A stretch of DNA of 64,000 bases from positions 19,465,637 to 19,529,636 of the forward strand of contig NC_086352.1 of the NCBI RefSeq assembly GCF_036324505.1, in the 5' to 3' direction. The notes beneath the pieces were generated by a model, which saw only the letters and a program-made list of their open reading frames with translations, was not told where the DNA came from and made no database searches. Shown one piece after another: positions 39,806 to 52,056 of the stretch. Each line of letters begins with the position of its first letter. Position 1 is the first letter of the stretch. Source of the stretch: Eleginops maclovinus. Its lineage: Eukaryota; Chordata; Actinopteri; Perciformes; Eleginopidae. The translations under genes and the position numbers were made by a program.

Positions 39806-39835
39806 AATGACTATAGGCAACTGAAAAACAAAATC

Positions 39836-42480
39836 AATGTCGATAAAGTTTCAACAGTGCATTTCCAGGCAGGATCAACTTAATTATGACAGGCACGCGG
39901 GGAGGAAGGCAGGCACACACATACACGTGCACACACACTAACACTAATTACTACCATTAATGACCAAGATACTAAATACATTTCAGAGGATGCAAGATAA
40001 AAAGTAGAGGAGTCAATGCATTGGGTAATACTGAGTGTTTTGGGTGGAAGCACTGTATATTTTACAGTGGCAAAATCCTCCTAAGCAGCTTCCTGCTCCC
40101 AAACCTGCACATTTCTGATACAAACATACTGTGTGTCATTTAATACTTTGGTATTCATACAGAGGGTTTAAGAGATTTACTTAGTTGTTGTTCCAGCTCC
40201 ATATGTAATATTTCATAATTATAAGAACTTAGCATAACAAGTGTAGACTAGTTCAATTAAGCTGAGTTTGACACTGATGCATTAACCCACACATACATTT
40301 GTTTAGACTAAAATATACACCCACCCAACATTTTCTCAGCAGAGCATGGTAATCCCATTTTAAACCTTCTACAAAAGAACAATCATCGCAGATTGTATGC
40401 AGCTTTTCATTGGCTGTGAGCAGAAGGAAAATCCTGGTTTTGTATGTGGGTTAAAAGTTTCCTGAAGCCTCATAATAACCTTCCCTCCAGCAGATTATAA
40501 TTCATAGTGAGCATTAAAAAGTGACAACTCCTTGCTTGTCTAGTCAAGACAACATGGTTTAGGGTCGCAACTTTGCATCTTAACATCATGAACCAATGCC
40601 ACAATTCCCAATAGTATGACATACTTCAGAAAGAGAAGACACTCGCAAAAAAGCAGATACAAAGCTTTACGGAAGCTCAACCTATTTCTTATATTTGTGT
40701 CACATTTGATGCTGATTTCATTTCTATGTCATCAACCTAAAGGTAAGTGTGACCTCTGACGCGATCCGGATCTGGCGTTTTGAGATTTGCAAAACAAAAA
40801 AAGAGAAAACTTTTTATGAACCGAGGAAAAAGATTTGCTACTTACTTCTCTATATGTCTTGGATCCTCCAGAGGAGGCTGATGAAGATACTGTGAGTAAC
40901 TTTTCTTATCCTACAGCTTAGAACAAGCAGAGTTCTCCACTGAGAAAGTTGATAAATATGCAGTTGTGGATCCCCCAATAAAAGATATTTAGGTGTTTGT
41001 CATGGCCTCACAAACCGAGTCAATATAAACTAAGGTATTCTATTTGTCTACAGGAGACAACCAGGCAGTTGTTTTGGAAGGTAATCCACTTTAGAATAGA
41101 ATTGCAATAATGTAACACAATTTAAACAACGTGTCTGAGCACAAACACATTCTCAGCATACAGGACAATAAATCAAACCTTTTGTTATGCAGTTTAGATA
41201 AGGTATTGTGAACTGCTCTCTCTATCATGAGTAGGAACCTCAGGGTTTAGAAAACTGCCATCCACTGATCATACAATTACACAAGTAATAAAGTGACTCC
41301 GATATTACTATTTGTCTTTGAGTCAGAATAAAGCCCATATTGTTTTGTCATCATAAATCATCCTTGTGAGTAGATCTCACATGTAAAATGTATTTGACCC
41401 AGAGCTGTGGTTACAGCTAGGATAAAACACTAATTAGAAAAGCAAAACCGTTTTGTTCTTTAAAACAATATACCTTTTGTATTTTAATGACAATCCATAC
41501 TGCTCATCCACTAAATGGGGGCCTACTTTCAAGTGTATTGTTTCTTTGGCCACACCCCGATCAGTGATGTCACAGCAGGTGTATTTCATAAGCTGTATGT
41601 CATCACCAACCGGGGTGTGGTCAGAGGTGAATCATGCTTGCAGTTTCTTGCAGTTTTTTACATGCTTATGTACTGGAGTCTCAAGTTGTGCTCCAGTAAA
41701 CCAGCAGAGGGCGGCATAGAGGACATTCCTCCAAAGTGTCAGCAAAAATCCAAAGAATCTTCTGGTTTGTCCCTTGTCACTAAAACACAGCACATTATGT
41801 AACAATCCCTTGAGATATAAGCATTTGTGTAGAGGTGCAGCACAGCTGCTAAATGAATTATGCACTAAAATAAGGATGTTTGCTTATTTTGTCATTCGCA
41901 AATAGGGATATAGGATCACAGTATCACTTTTTTCTGAATGCTGGTAGCCTCAATGTAAGTCCTGTATCAAGAGTACACACAATTACACAAACCAAATAAT
42001 ACTTTTAACTTATAACTGTCACTGTAGTATCCAACATTACGAGTAGGATTTAACTCCAGAAATGAAAAATTCAACAAGGCACTAAAAGTGTAAGGACAGA
42101 AATAACTCCCATTCTCTATTTCACAAAGAAATGGTTTATATTGTTATGTATGACATAAACAGTGAAATGTGTACACAGGTTATTACATCAATACTTAATG
42201 AGGATTGGATTGTTTTAAAGCAAATATTAATTAATTCATAATAGTTAGGATTGAATCCTTTAGTGGCATCGAGCAACCATCACTATGGAACACAAACAGG
42301 GATGTATTAAAAGAGCATAAAATAATGATTTCGGCCTGTTTACCAACTTTACGATGATCCCCTGAACGCACCATGACACTGGCAGCTAGCCTAGCCGGCT
42401 AATTTGGCTAATCTGATTTAGTGTCTCGGCTAAGCGCACGCAACGTTAGCCAGGATTACCATATTTAGTTTTCTATATCT
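39836..42480. other. bdnf-lin7c intergenic region
   Basis: Noncoding, AT-rich, with a few CA stretches (about 39915-39940). A short open frame at 41515-41802 does not resemble a known protein. I see no supported gene. Confidence 0.6.
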
Positions 42481-42528
42481 ATCGTTTAACACAATATCTA
42501 CCTGACATCAATTAACAGTAATCTCAAG

Positions 42529-45500
42529 ATGGCATCGCTTGGGGAGCCCGTGCGGTTGGAAAGAGGTAAAGTTAATTGGCTAGCTAGCGTTAGCTCGGAA
42601 ATATTTGTTGTGATCTATGGAGGCATTAACCTAGCTTAGCTAGCGTTAGCCACACACAGTTGGTTATTGTTATTGACAGCATACTCGAGTTTAGTTGGCT
42701 CACTTTGCGTTTAATATGTATTGCTTTTACCCAACGCTTATGGCTTCGCCTCATTATGTACATCCCTGGCATCGAGCTAAAATGACCATCGTTGTTTAAG
42801 GCTACATTGTTTTACTTAGCGCACATGCTAACTAGCTGTTATTAATGGTGACAATGATACGTAGCTTGCTGGTTAAAAGCTCTCCGGTTTTCTTTGCATC
42901 ATTGAGGGTTCATAAGCAGGATTTGCAAGATTTTTGTTTCACTTTACGTACTTTTTTCATCCTTAGTCCTCCTTTTTTCTTTGCTATATTAATTGTCTAA
43001 GTGATCTTGTTTAGTATCAAATAAACCAATACACTCATAAACAAACAATACATATTGTACTTCATCTGCACACTATGTAAAGATAAAGTATAATACAATT
43101 AGACTGCCATAAAAACGGGTTAATTCAAATAAAAGGTATTTGGAAAATGTGCATAACATATATCCACCCTTACAAGTATATTTGTTTTTTTAGACTACTA
43201 TTTTGTGTAAAACCTTCATATCCAATTAGTAAAATAGGAAATCATATTATGACACATCCCTAAAAATTGGGGTGGTTGGTTAGTTAAAACAAAGAATAGG
43301 AAGTCTGATGCATGTCTATGTTCCTGTTATGTTTTCTCTATGTACTTGATAGGTCTTTGGGACCCATTACTCTTCCATTTAATTAAATGCAAATACACCA
43401 TGGTTTTTATTTCAACAATGCCTCACAAAATGTCTTCATGGTAGTTTAAAAACGTACTACTTTTGTGGTTTCATTATTAGTTTATGGCTTTAAACGGCGA
43501 AATAATGCATAAAAATAGCCAACAACCAGTTTCATTTAGGATAATAATGACTGTTCTTTATACTGGCTACTTAAATAGGACAAGATAAACTGTATATATA
43601 TTTAACATTTAAACAGAATAACTGAGGAATAATGGCTCCCACTTGATAATGTTGCCCCCATATCTGAGGTGGCAGATAATTACTCATTTGTACATGATAT
43701 TAAAGATATTCTGGCATTGAAATTGAAATAATGAAGTTGCAGCCTATCATTTAGCCTCATAGTTATTTTTATTGATGGTAAATAAACAGTGGTGTGAATA
43801 GAAACCTCCCCATAGGGACAGCTTATTTATAATCAGAACAAATGAAGTGCCAGTCAAGGTTAACTAAATCTCAGACTAATGGTAATTGATGGAAATGATT
43901 AAACGTTTTAGACCTTTATTGATTTGCAACAGAAAGCAATTGCTAACCTATTTACTTTTATTTTCTTTTACAGTTAAATTCAACAGATTGAGTTCTGACA
44001 TTTGCACAGGAATCAATCATTGTCTCTATTTGCAGATATTACTTAAAACCTTGATGGATGTGTGTGTGTTCTTGTTGACAGATATTAACCGTGCTGTTGA
44101 ACTGCTGGATAAGCTCCAGAGGACCGGGGAGGTGCCGCCCCAGAAGCTGCAGGCGCTGCAGAGGGTCTTGCAGAGCGAATTCTGTAACGCTGTCAGAGAA
44201 GTGAGATACTTTGTTTTTGTTATTTCTTAAACACTTAACTTTGAGATGGCATGAGTTTACTTCTGACTTCTGGTGTTAAGCATAAGTGTTTAAAAAGAGG
44301 ATTTGGTTTGATCTGTTTCTCTTCACTAATTGGAAATGTGGTTAGCTGTGGGATGTGACGAAAAACTGTCCAACAATGTCTCTTCAGGTTTATGAACATG
44401 TGTATGAAACGGTGGACATCAACAGCAGTCCTGAGGTCAGAGCCAACGCCACTGCTAAGGTAAACCCAAGTCAAATTCCATCTAATACACATCTTGGTTG
44501 TGGTTTGAGTGCATTAGATTGAGTATTTGAAAAGGTTAAACAGCAACACCTTTATTATTTCTAGGCTACCGTGGCAGCTTTTGCAGCAAGTGAGGGGCAC
44601 TCTCATCCACGTGTTGTAGAACTGCCCAAGACTGAAGAAGGCCTGGGTTTCAATATAATGGGTGGAAAGGAGCAAAACTCGCCAATATACATCTCACGGA
44701 TCATCCCAGGAGGCATCGCTGACCGACATGGAGGCCTGAAGAGAGGCGACCAGCTTCTCTCTGTCAATGGGGTGGTACGTATAATTCACAGCATCAACAC
44801 CTACTCAAGGATGTTAAATGTGAAGGTTAAGCTTGACACAATCTTCTGCTAATGTTTTATCAAACTCAGCTTGTTGTAGCTGACTCAGTCCTGCCGATTA
44901 TATTTCTGGCTCATCCACTCCAGTTCCCAGAATAGTAGCCAATAAGTGTAACCATATGTCAAAAAAGCTACAAGAAAAGATTGCTTGCGACCAAATATGG
45001 ATATAAACAAAGTAGGTTTAAAATTCTTTAGTAAATTGGCTTTAAAATGTTTTATGGGGAAGGAAAATGCATTCAACACAATTATAAGGCTTTAAGAATA
45101 CAGGCAAGGTGTTTTGTTGTGAAAAAGTGAATGTATGTAACCTTAGCAGCTCTTCCACTTTAACCGCAGTATTCAGCAATTGTACTTAATTTAAAATACC
45201 AGGATCAGCCAAATATAATCATCCAAGCAATTTTTTTTATTGCTCAGTTGGTTCTCTCCATTAACATTTCCAAATTACAAACTTTTTTATGGGAGTTTGA
45301 ACTGCACTGCAGAAACCTTATGTTGGACTTATATTCACTCCAGTAACTATAAAGTACTGATGTTATTGTTTCTTCCAAAGGTTGACATACCTTGTAAAAA
45401 TTGCCCACAGTTTTTAGATTATAACCCCATAAAACTGTAGACTTTACTGCAGTTTTTATGCCTCTTTGTGATAATACTAACAGAGGGTTTCTGTTTTTTT

Positions 45501-45675
45501 CTTCCAGAGTGTGGAAGGGGAGCACCATGAGAAAGCTGTGGAACTCCTCAAAGCAGCTCAGGGCACAGTGAAGCTGGTGGTAAGGTACACCCCCAAAGTC
45601 CTAGAGGAAATGGAGTCACGCTTTGAGAAAATGAGGTCGGCGAAACGCCGGCAACAGAACAACTACCCCCAGTAG
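42529..45675 (+). CDS. lin7c: LIN-7 homolog C (MALS-3/Veli-3), five coding exons
   Basis: Coding exons are 42529-42565, 44082-44200, 44388-44459, 44565-44774 and 45508-45675 (TAG 45673-45675). All have GT-AG borders and join in frame to 201 residues. It begins [20 protein letters not shown], against human [20 protein letters not shown]. An L27 domain covers about residues 10-65 ([20 protein letters not shown]). The PDZ domain covers about 93-175, with carboxylate-binding loop GLGFNIMGG and [20 protein letters not shown]. The C-terminus is [16 protein letters not shown]7C is a small scaffold that joins CASK and LIN10 (Mint) at synapses and epithelial basolateral membranes and captures receptor tails through PDZ. 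It follows bdnf on the same strand, as in human. Confidence 0.98.
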
Positions 45676-48600
45676 AATTTTTCCGTGTTGATGCCCAGCT
45701 CCCATGTCTCTCCTCATGGAGCCTTCTGGCCCTAGGTTCTGGTCTCTTTAGTATCTCCTTGCCCCAAAAAAGCGTAACAAACACAATCCTACTTTGTTTT
45801 AGCTACTACTTACACATACGGTATATTGTGCTTCTAACTTTTTCTGTAGCCTTTTTAATATTCTCTATAGTTACACTTGACACTACAACTCTAGACGAAC
45901 ACTAAAATGATTGTCAGTGTAGGTGGTCACTCACACGTGTGCATTATTTTTGATTGACAATTTGAATGCCACTTTGAGTGCTTATACCAACTACACAAAT
46001 CCTTTGACTGGAAAGGTAGTGTTTTTAATTATTTTATCAAAGCCACTACCAAGTGCCTCAGGGCAAACACATTTATCGTATGTACTGTGTTCACCGTTAT
46101 ATATTTCTTTTTAGTGGTTTAAAATCAAGTACTGGTAATTAAATGCTTGTCGCAGGAAATTACTACATGCTTCGCATCTCTTCTTTTCAGATATCATTTA
46201 ATTTAAATATATGGTAATCATATTTCAAACCCTTTTTAACTTTAAACAAAAGGTGCAGTTTTATTTGTTTTGCCGCTCTGCAGGCATGTACAGTAAATGA
46301 GAGGCTGATAACGGTTTGAATTAGTTAGAAAGAGATAGTTTTAAGTTGGATATTAGGGGAACCTGTGAAAGGAAACAACAAAAATGATGGATTATCTCTG
46401 GGCTTAGCTTTTTTAGTTTTCTATCCTCATACCACACTATAAAAAGCTCAGCAGGTACTGTAAGTGATGTAATGGGGTCTTGGCAACTTTTGAACTAAAT
46501 TCTTGCCACCACAGAGACTCACATTTCTTTTATTCAAGTAATAACCTTCATAAGCAAACATCTTGCTGTCAGCATGACATGAGATGATTAATCTGCCTTG
46601 ACAGAAATCAGGAATGTACTGTAAGTCATGTTTTCTTATTCGCAGTACAAAGAGTCAGTCCCTTCACATTTGTCTTTTATCTTTGTCGGGGAAGAAACTA
46701 AAACAAAAAACAGCTTCTTTGCATCATTCAGTGAAAACTCAAAATGAGGAAAACAAGATTTTTTTAATATCAAGCAATCTCTGTCACAATAATGCCTAAT
46801 GTGAGCTTTCATCTTCCTGTTGATGAATGAAAAGGCAGATAGATATTATGTCTGATAAATCACTTCTTCATATTCTGATCTTACACAGTCTTTAGGCGAT
46901 AATGGAGTAAACCTGCTGCATTGGTATGTTAAAGTTATTTTCTTAAACAATCTATAGCTTGTGTGTGTCAAAGGTTTGTGATCTGTAGAAACATGTTCAA
47001 ATTTAAATAACTATTTACTTTAATGATCATGAATTCTATTCAAGGACAAGAGTAATCCCAGATATTTAACTACAGTTTTATTTATGAAGCTTTTCATTAT
47101 TTTATTATGCTCCATTAAAGCCAACATTTGGAGGCCTCCATGTACTCAATTTGTCATATCCAAACCAAACAAAATTCTAAATTAAGTTTGATAATGACAA
47201 CACTTTGTTTCTGAAAACTGCTGAACTGTCAGGTTTGTTCTAATATGCGGTTTTGTGCAGGCTAATGTCAACAAACCAGAATATACTGATGGGGAATGCT
47301 TAAGTTTACACCACTTTGTTTTTATAGTTTTAAAGTGTTTGCACAATGCATGGTTAACTGTACACATATTCCTTCTCATAATGTGGAATATTAACCCTTG
47401 TCTACATGCAACGTGTCAATCAAACAAGACTTCAAGTCATGCTTTTATTTTAAAGAATTTTCTAATTCAAACAAAGCAAGACTTTTCTTGCTTTCCCCGT
47501 AATGGGAACGTCAATCTAAATATAAATGGATATCTGTTAAATGATCCATACTATCCAAAATATCCCAAGAATACATTTAATTCTATGTTTTGTTTTCACG
47601 GTGGCTGCAATTACATGTATATTGCATTATGTGAAACAGGCTTTGGATGAAGAGACTATGCTGTTGTCGAGTCTCAAACTAAAATGCTAGCAGCTCTGGC
47701 ATAAATTACTCAATCAAATTATAAACAACTCCTCGGAAGAAACGCAGTCCTGGGTTCTTTTGGAAAATACGGTTTGAGTACATTTAGATCAAACATAATG
47801 CTCTTGAGCTTCTTACTTTTTCACAGATTCTACATAAATCCACCCGTATCTAATCAAAGTCTGCTGTTCCTATACATGTCAGCTTTACCTGTGGGATCCT
47901 CTTCGCTTAAGATAATGTTATTATCTTTTTTTAATGAGATGTTACTTAAATATAAGTAAAAGGGACAATACATGATGAGCCCATCTGTGGGTATGAACCG
48001 TGTAATGCATTGCTCCTTGTGAAAAACGTTGAATTTTGGACAAAGTATAAAATAATACACAGTACTGCCAAAACTGAATGCAAAGTCAATTATCTATGCA
48101 AGGTCCTTTAAACTTTGTACGGTGCAAAATAATTGTCATTTTACTGCAGAATGTTATTGGAAATTACTGCTGTGTGGACAAATGTCTGAGTTTGGGAACG
48201 CTGCGCTTTGATACATTTAATTTACATAATCTTATGAGACGTTCACTATGTTATTGTAACATGTTGAACACCACCAAGACCTTGCAATGAAGTTGTCCAT
48301 GAGGTATGAGCTTTGCTATCTAAATATTGATTGTCAGGAGGATACATGTAGAAGGATAGGCTTATGTGGTTAGCAATAGACCATTCCATAGGCTATAAGA
48401 GCATATGTTTGTTTTGAGGCAGAACATTTAGCACAAGAGTTGGGGTGTACATAAAAGTTGAGATGTCTTAATATAATGTATAGATTGTTCCTTAATTGTG
48501 TTTTATCGAACATTTGCTTGCTAGATTCCCTGCTTACGCACATGAATAGTAAATCAGGAAACAATGTAATGAGACTTGGTATTGATATTGCACACACTCC

Positions 48601-49180
48601 ACTGAATGTCACTGACCATCGTCTAACTCGGTTGCAACATTTTGTGAATTACCCTTCAACTTTCTACCTGTTTTCATTGTCTTTATATTGGAATGGTCAA
48701 TAGAGTATTTTTTATAATAGTTTTCTTTTGATATTTTTCTCAATTTTATAAGGGATTTTCCTAAAAAAACAAATACCAGGAATAATTGGTACTTCCATTT
48801 TGACTGTGTACCAGGGCCATATCAGTGAAGCCTCTCTGAACGGCAGCGCTGATGCAGGACTGAGATCTGAGCGTTGCTGTATGAACTTACTGTCAGTCCT
48901 CCATCAGCACTTCTCTCCGGAGAGCTCAGCTGATTTATATTTTCTTTCTAGTACCAAGACCAAACTTGCAACATTTGTGAAAACTTTGATAATGTTTTGA
49001 AATATTTTAGCCAGTGCTTGTTTAGGATTATTACCTGTAGACTGTGTTGTGTTATTTTGTGTTCTGGTTTCTTACATAATTTACTATGTTACATTGATGT
49101 GGAATGTAAAATGTTGTGATGTAGAACACATAATAGTTGGACTAGAGGCTTAATAAACAGTGCTTAAATATATGACTTTG
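45676..49180 (+). other. lin7c: Probable long lin7c 3' UTR
   Basis: About 3.5 kb of AT-rich sequence without a recognisable gene, ending at an AATAAA (49152-49157) in GGCTTAATAAACAG. A long 3' UTR is plausible for lin7c, but the true end cannot be set from sequence alone. Confidence 0.45.
49152..49157 (+). terminator. lin7c: Candidate lin7c poly(A) signal
   Basis: AATAAA followed within 30 bases by a T/G-rich segment (TATATGACTTTGAATGTCTTC). Confidence 0.4.
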
Positions 49181-49436
49181 AATGTCTTCTTGAAAATCTT
49201 TTACACTCTGCATCTAATTTAAACAGGCAGTCGAAGAGGGTACGTGTGACCCCTTACAGTGTCAGAAAAGGGTGTTCAGGGTCAAATATTGCAATAATGC
49301 AAGATGCAATACATATTTTTTTCTCACAATATTTTGTAAACACCAGCAAAATATTCAAAAAATTGTCCTACAATGATCCCCTCCCCTCACGATCAAAATG
49401 ACACGTTCATGGACAAGACTCTTACCTACTTCAGGT

Positions 49437-49442
49437 TTTATT
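49437..49442 (-). terminator. Reverse-strand AATAAA downstream of the orphan frame
   Basis: TTTATT on the plus strand, placed where a poly(A) signal for a minus-strand gene ending at 49494 would be. Confidence 0.3.
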
Positions 49443-49493
49443 CCAAACATCTTCAATGTACATAGACTGAATGAAGGCTATTTACTAGAGTGT

Positions 49494-49780
49494 TCATTCT
49501 TCAAATAATTGTAATGCCTCACTCATTGCTGTAGGTGGTTGATTTTTTTGTTGTTGATCATTTGCAACAAGAGCATGCACACGACACAGAGTACAAGCTC
49601 CTTTTGAGGTGGAGGGAAAGGTAACAATTCTGCTGGAGGAATGAACCCAGAGTGACCTTGAATTCTCACAGTTTGTATTGAAACAGTGTGTTATTTTTCT
49701 GACACACTCTTGTTGATGTGCTCTGCAGCAGCCGCACAAATGTTTTCCCTCTTCAATGCTCTTTTCTTTCAGGAGTCTTG
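49494..49780 (-). CDS. Unidentified cysteine-rich terminal exon, candidate gene
   Basis: On the minus strand, a pyrimidine-rich acceptor-like stretch (TTTCTCTTGCCTTTCAAG) ends near 49781. It is followed by about 93 codons to a TGA at 49494. The peptide includes EEGKHLCGCCRAHQQECVRK, HCFNTNCENSRSLW and GACTLCRVHALVAND, with eight cysteines and several histidines in a spacing suggestive of metal binding. A poly(A) signal AATAAA (reverse strand, 49442-49437) lies about 50 bp past the stop. I do not recognise the family. It could be the 3' exon of a small gene whose 5' exons lie at 49.8-51 kb. It could also be chance, since open frames of this length do occur randomly. Confidence 0.25.
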
Positions 49781-49859
49781 AAAGGCAAGAGAAACTTGCT
49801 GAGTGAATCATGGCAGCTCCAACATAATGGATGTGACAGCTGGGCTTCAAAGTGGATAT

Positions 49860-50900
49860 TTTCACATAAGCAGGGATGGACTGAGAGGTTTCTTACTTGT
49901 TCTGTTATGCCCTACTGCATGTTGAGAATTAGTTGCAAATTTTTAAAAAAGATCAAATTTACCCTAAGTGCCAGATATTTAAAATCAAAAGGACAAAGGT
50001 TTTCTGTTTGTTATAGCAGGATACTCCAGTACTTAATATTCAGTTTCTTTTTCATAATAAATCCTGCTGACCTGAATTTAGAGAGCCTTTCCAGCATCAC
50101 AGCAGTCTTAGCAGCAATTCTTGTAATGAATTTTCACCACTTTTCTTAACAAAACAATACAGCCCTGTAATAAATGCTACTTTAGGGAATTTTACAATTG
50201 TTCAATTGTTTTTTGTTTCTAATGGATTAATTGAACCTCTAATCTGATGCTCCTGTGAATGTTTCCATCTTGTTTAAATATTCCCAGGTTGAATATAGTT
50301 ATGTTTAAAATGTGGTTTTACCCAAATGCACTAAAGATTTCTGAGAGGAGCTTAGGGGTAGATCATTGGCTGTTTGCCTGCAACCAAACAGCTTAGTTAC
50401 AGAGCTATTTATTAGAGCTGGTGTTACACTACAGCTTGAGAACAGAGCACAGCTGCTGGTTTCACATGGGATGGACCCAAACCACTGCAGAGTCACGTGA
50501 GGACAGTTCACTTTGTCTTTCATGGCAACCAAAGTCAATCACGCCCAAGAGTGAGCCCAGCAGCAGCAGGGGCTGAGGATGAAGCAGTGGGCCAAACTGG
50601 ACCACGAGCCAGGTCATCAGTAGGAGAAGACAAGGAAGCATACTTTTGTGATGCTGAAAGTCAGCCTTTTTTTCATTCAACCTTCAGCACTCCCAGCTTT
50701 AACCTCAAAACCAACTCGGTTTGTAAGTGTATGTGTGCTTTACTCACATACATATATGTATGTATATACTGATATATTCAGAAAATCAATGTTTTGTTGT
50801 TTCTGCTTCATTTTACAAAACCACTGATGTTGATACTTATTTGTTAGGAGGATAGTAATACACTATAATTCACATTATTTCTTCCAATGTGTTGGACAGG
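49860..50900. other. lin7c-rplp2 intergenic region
   Basis: No recognised gene. An open stretch on the plus strand (about 50440-50722) has less biased composition than its surroundings and ends at a GTAAGT donor-like site (GGTTT|gtaagt, about 50723). It has no family match that I can name. Confidence 0.4.
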
Positions 50901-51011
50901 CCTAAAGCCGATTTTATACCCCGGAACAAGAGGTGGCGACAAAAACCCCTATGTCTTTTATTGAACATGAAGAAGACGCAGGGCTACTTCCGCCTTCATC
51001 AAAGGACGTAA

Positions 51012-51067
51012 CTTCCTTTCTGCCCGTGCTAACCTCGAAGTGAACACGCGTTCGCCGTCTAGACCAA
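51012..51067 (+). other. rplp2: rplp2 noncoding first exon with 5'-TOP start
   Basis: A pyrimidine run ACTTCCTTTCTGCCCG gives a plausible cap site at C51012, the terminal oligopyrimidine tract typical of ribosomal protein mRNAs (mTOR-controlled translation). The donor CCAA|gtgagt ends the exon at 51067. The next exon starts one base before the ATG. Confidence 0.6.
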
Positions 51068-52056
51068 GTGAGTGTCTAGTTTATACTTTAAAAAAGTATT
51101 TTTCACCGGGAAAAACACGTATGATATTTGTATAAATGTATACATTTACAATCCCTTGCGCTGGAATTTCTAAACGAGCGGTATTTTAGCAATATTTCAT
51201 CATTTTCATCCCCGCATCGTTTGTGGCGGCTAAGTTAGCTTTTGACAACGGGACTGAAGAACACGCCACCACATGGGTGTTAAAACTAGCGTTTAGTCTT
51301 TCACATTTAAAACGCTGATCCCACTAAATTCAGCTAACTTCCATTACAAAAACATCCAAAATGCATTGTCAAACGGATTTGTCGGTAAACCTAAAGACCC
51401 AGAAAGGTTTCAGATGCGGTGTCTGGTCATCTTCTGCTTATACCGACAGATAATCAGCAACAATTGTTTAATTGACTTACAATTGTAAACTCCAATCTTA
51501 AAAAACGTTTAACTATTATGATCTTGTGGTATTAATGAGCGATAGTTTGTCTTGAATGGTAAAACAGGCATGCTGTTTGACGGTATTGCCTTCTATTAAA
51601 TATGCGAATTGCAACTGTATGCTTCAATATTTGTTTATAGAAATATATTAAATATCTTGTATAAGTCATTAACAAATAAATTATAGTCTTAAGTTTATTT
51701 GCCAGAAATAAATATTTGATGCAAGTCGTTAAGATGTGAAACATGGGATGCCTGCAAGACATGTCGGATGATTTCTTTAGTGTAATCTCCTAAGAAAAAG
51801 AAGAAAATTCAGATTTGAAAAATGTATTAGAAACGTCTGCAACGATGACAATGAATGCTTTATCAGTCAATCTGCCTGAGGATGGTGTGTCTTAATGTTC
51901 ACTGTCTTTCATGTATCTATTCATTTATGTGCAGTAAAACTCGCATAGTTCTGTGCTCAGTTCAGTGGTCATATTTTTAGAAGTGTCTTGATTTGGGGGT
52001 TGATGTCTACTAATGCATATGCTTAAACTTTTAACATTTCTTATTGTTTTTGCAGA

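Larger units (their letters stand above)
39055..39835 (+). other. bdnf: bdnf 3' UTR, long conserved form
   Basis: The UTR contains blocks that match the mammalian BDNF 3' UTR as I remember it: ATCTATTTGTATATATACAT, then AACAGGGTAAATTATTC, CTGCATGTA, GAAGTTTATACAGTA, GTCAAGGTGCTGTTGTCA and TTGTATGTTGTGAAG. The conservation over 700 bp implies function in mRNA localisation, stability or translation, as shown for the long BDNF 3' UTR in mammals. An (AT)n-rich insertion at 39632-39711 interrupts it. Confidence 0.82.

Noticed and set aside
49718..50149. Plus-strand frame of 143 codons
   Set aside because: Low-complexity hydrophobic end, no domain, no splice or poly(A) context; it overlaps the more plausible minus-strand frame.
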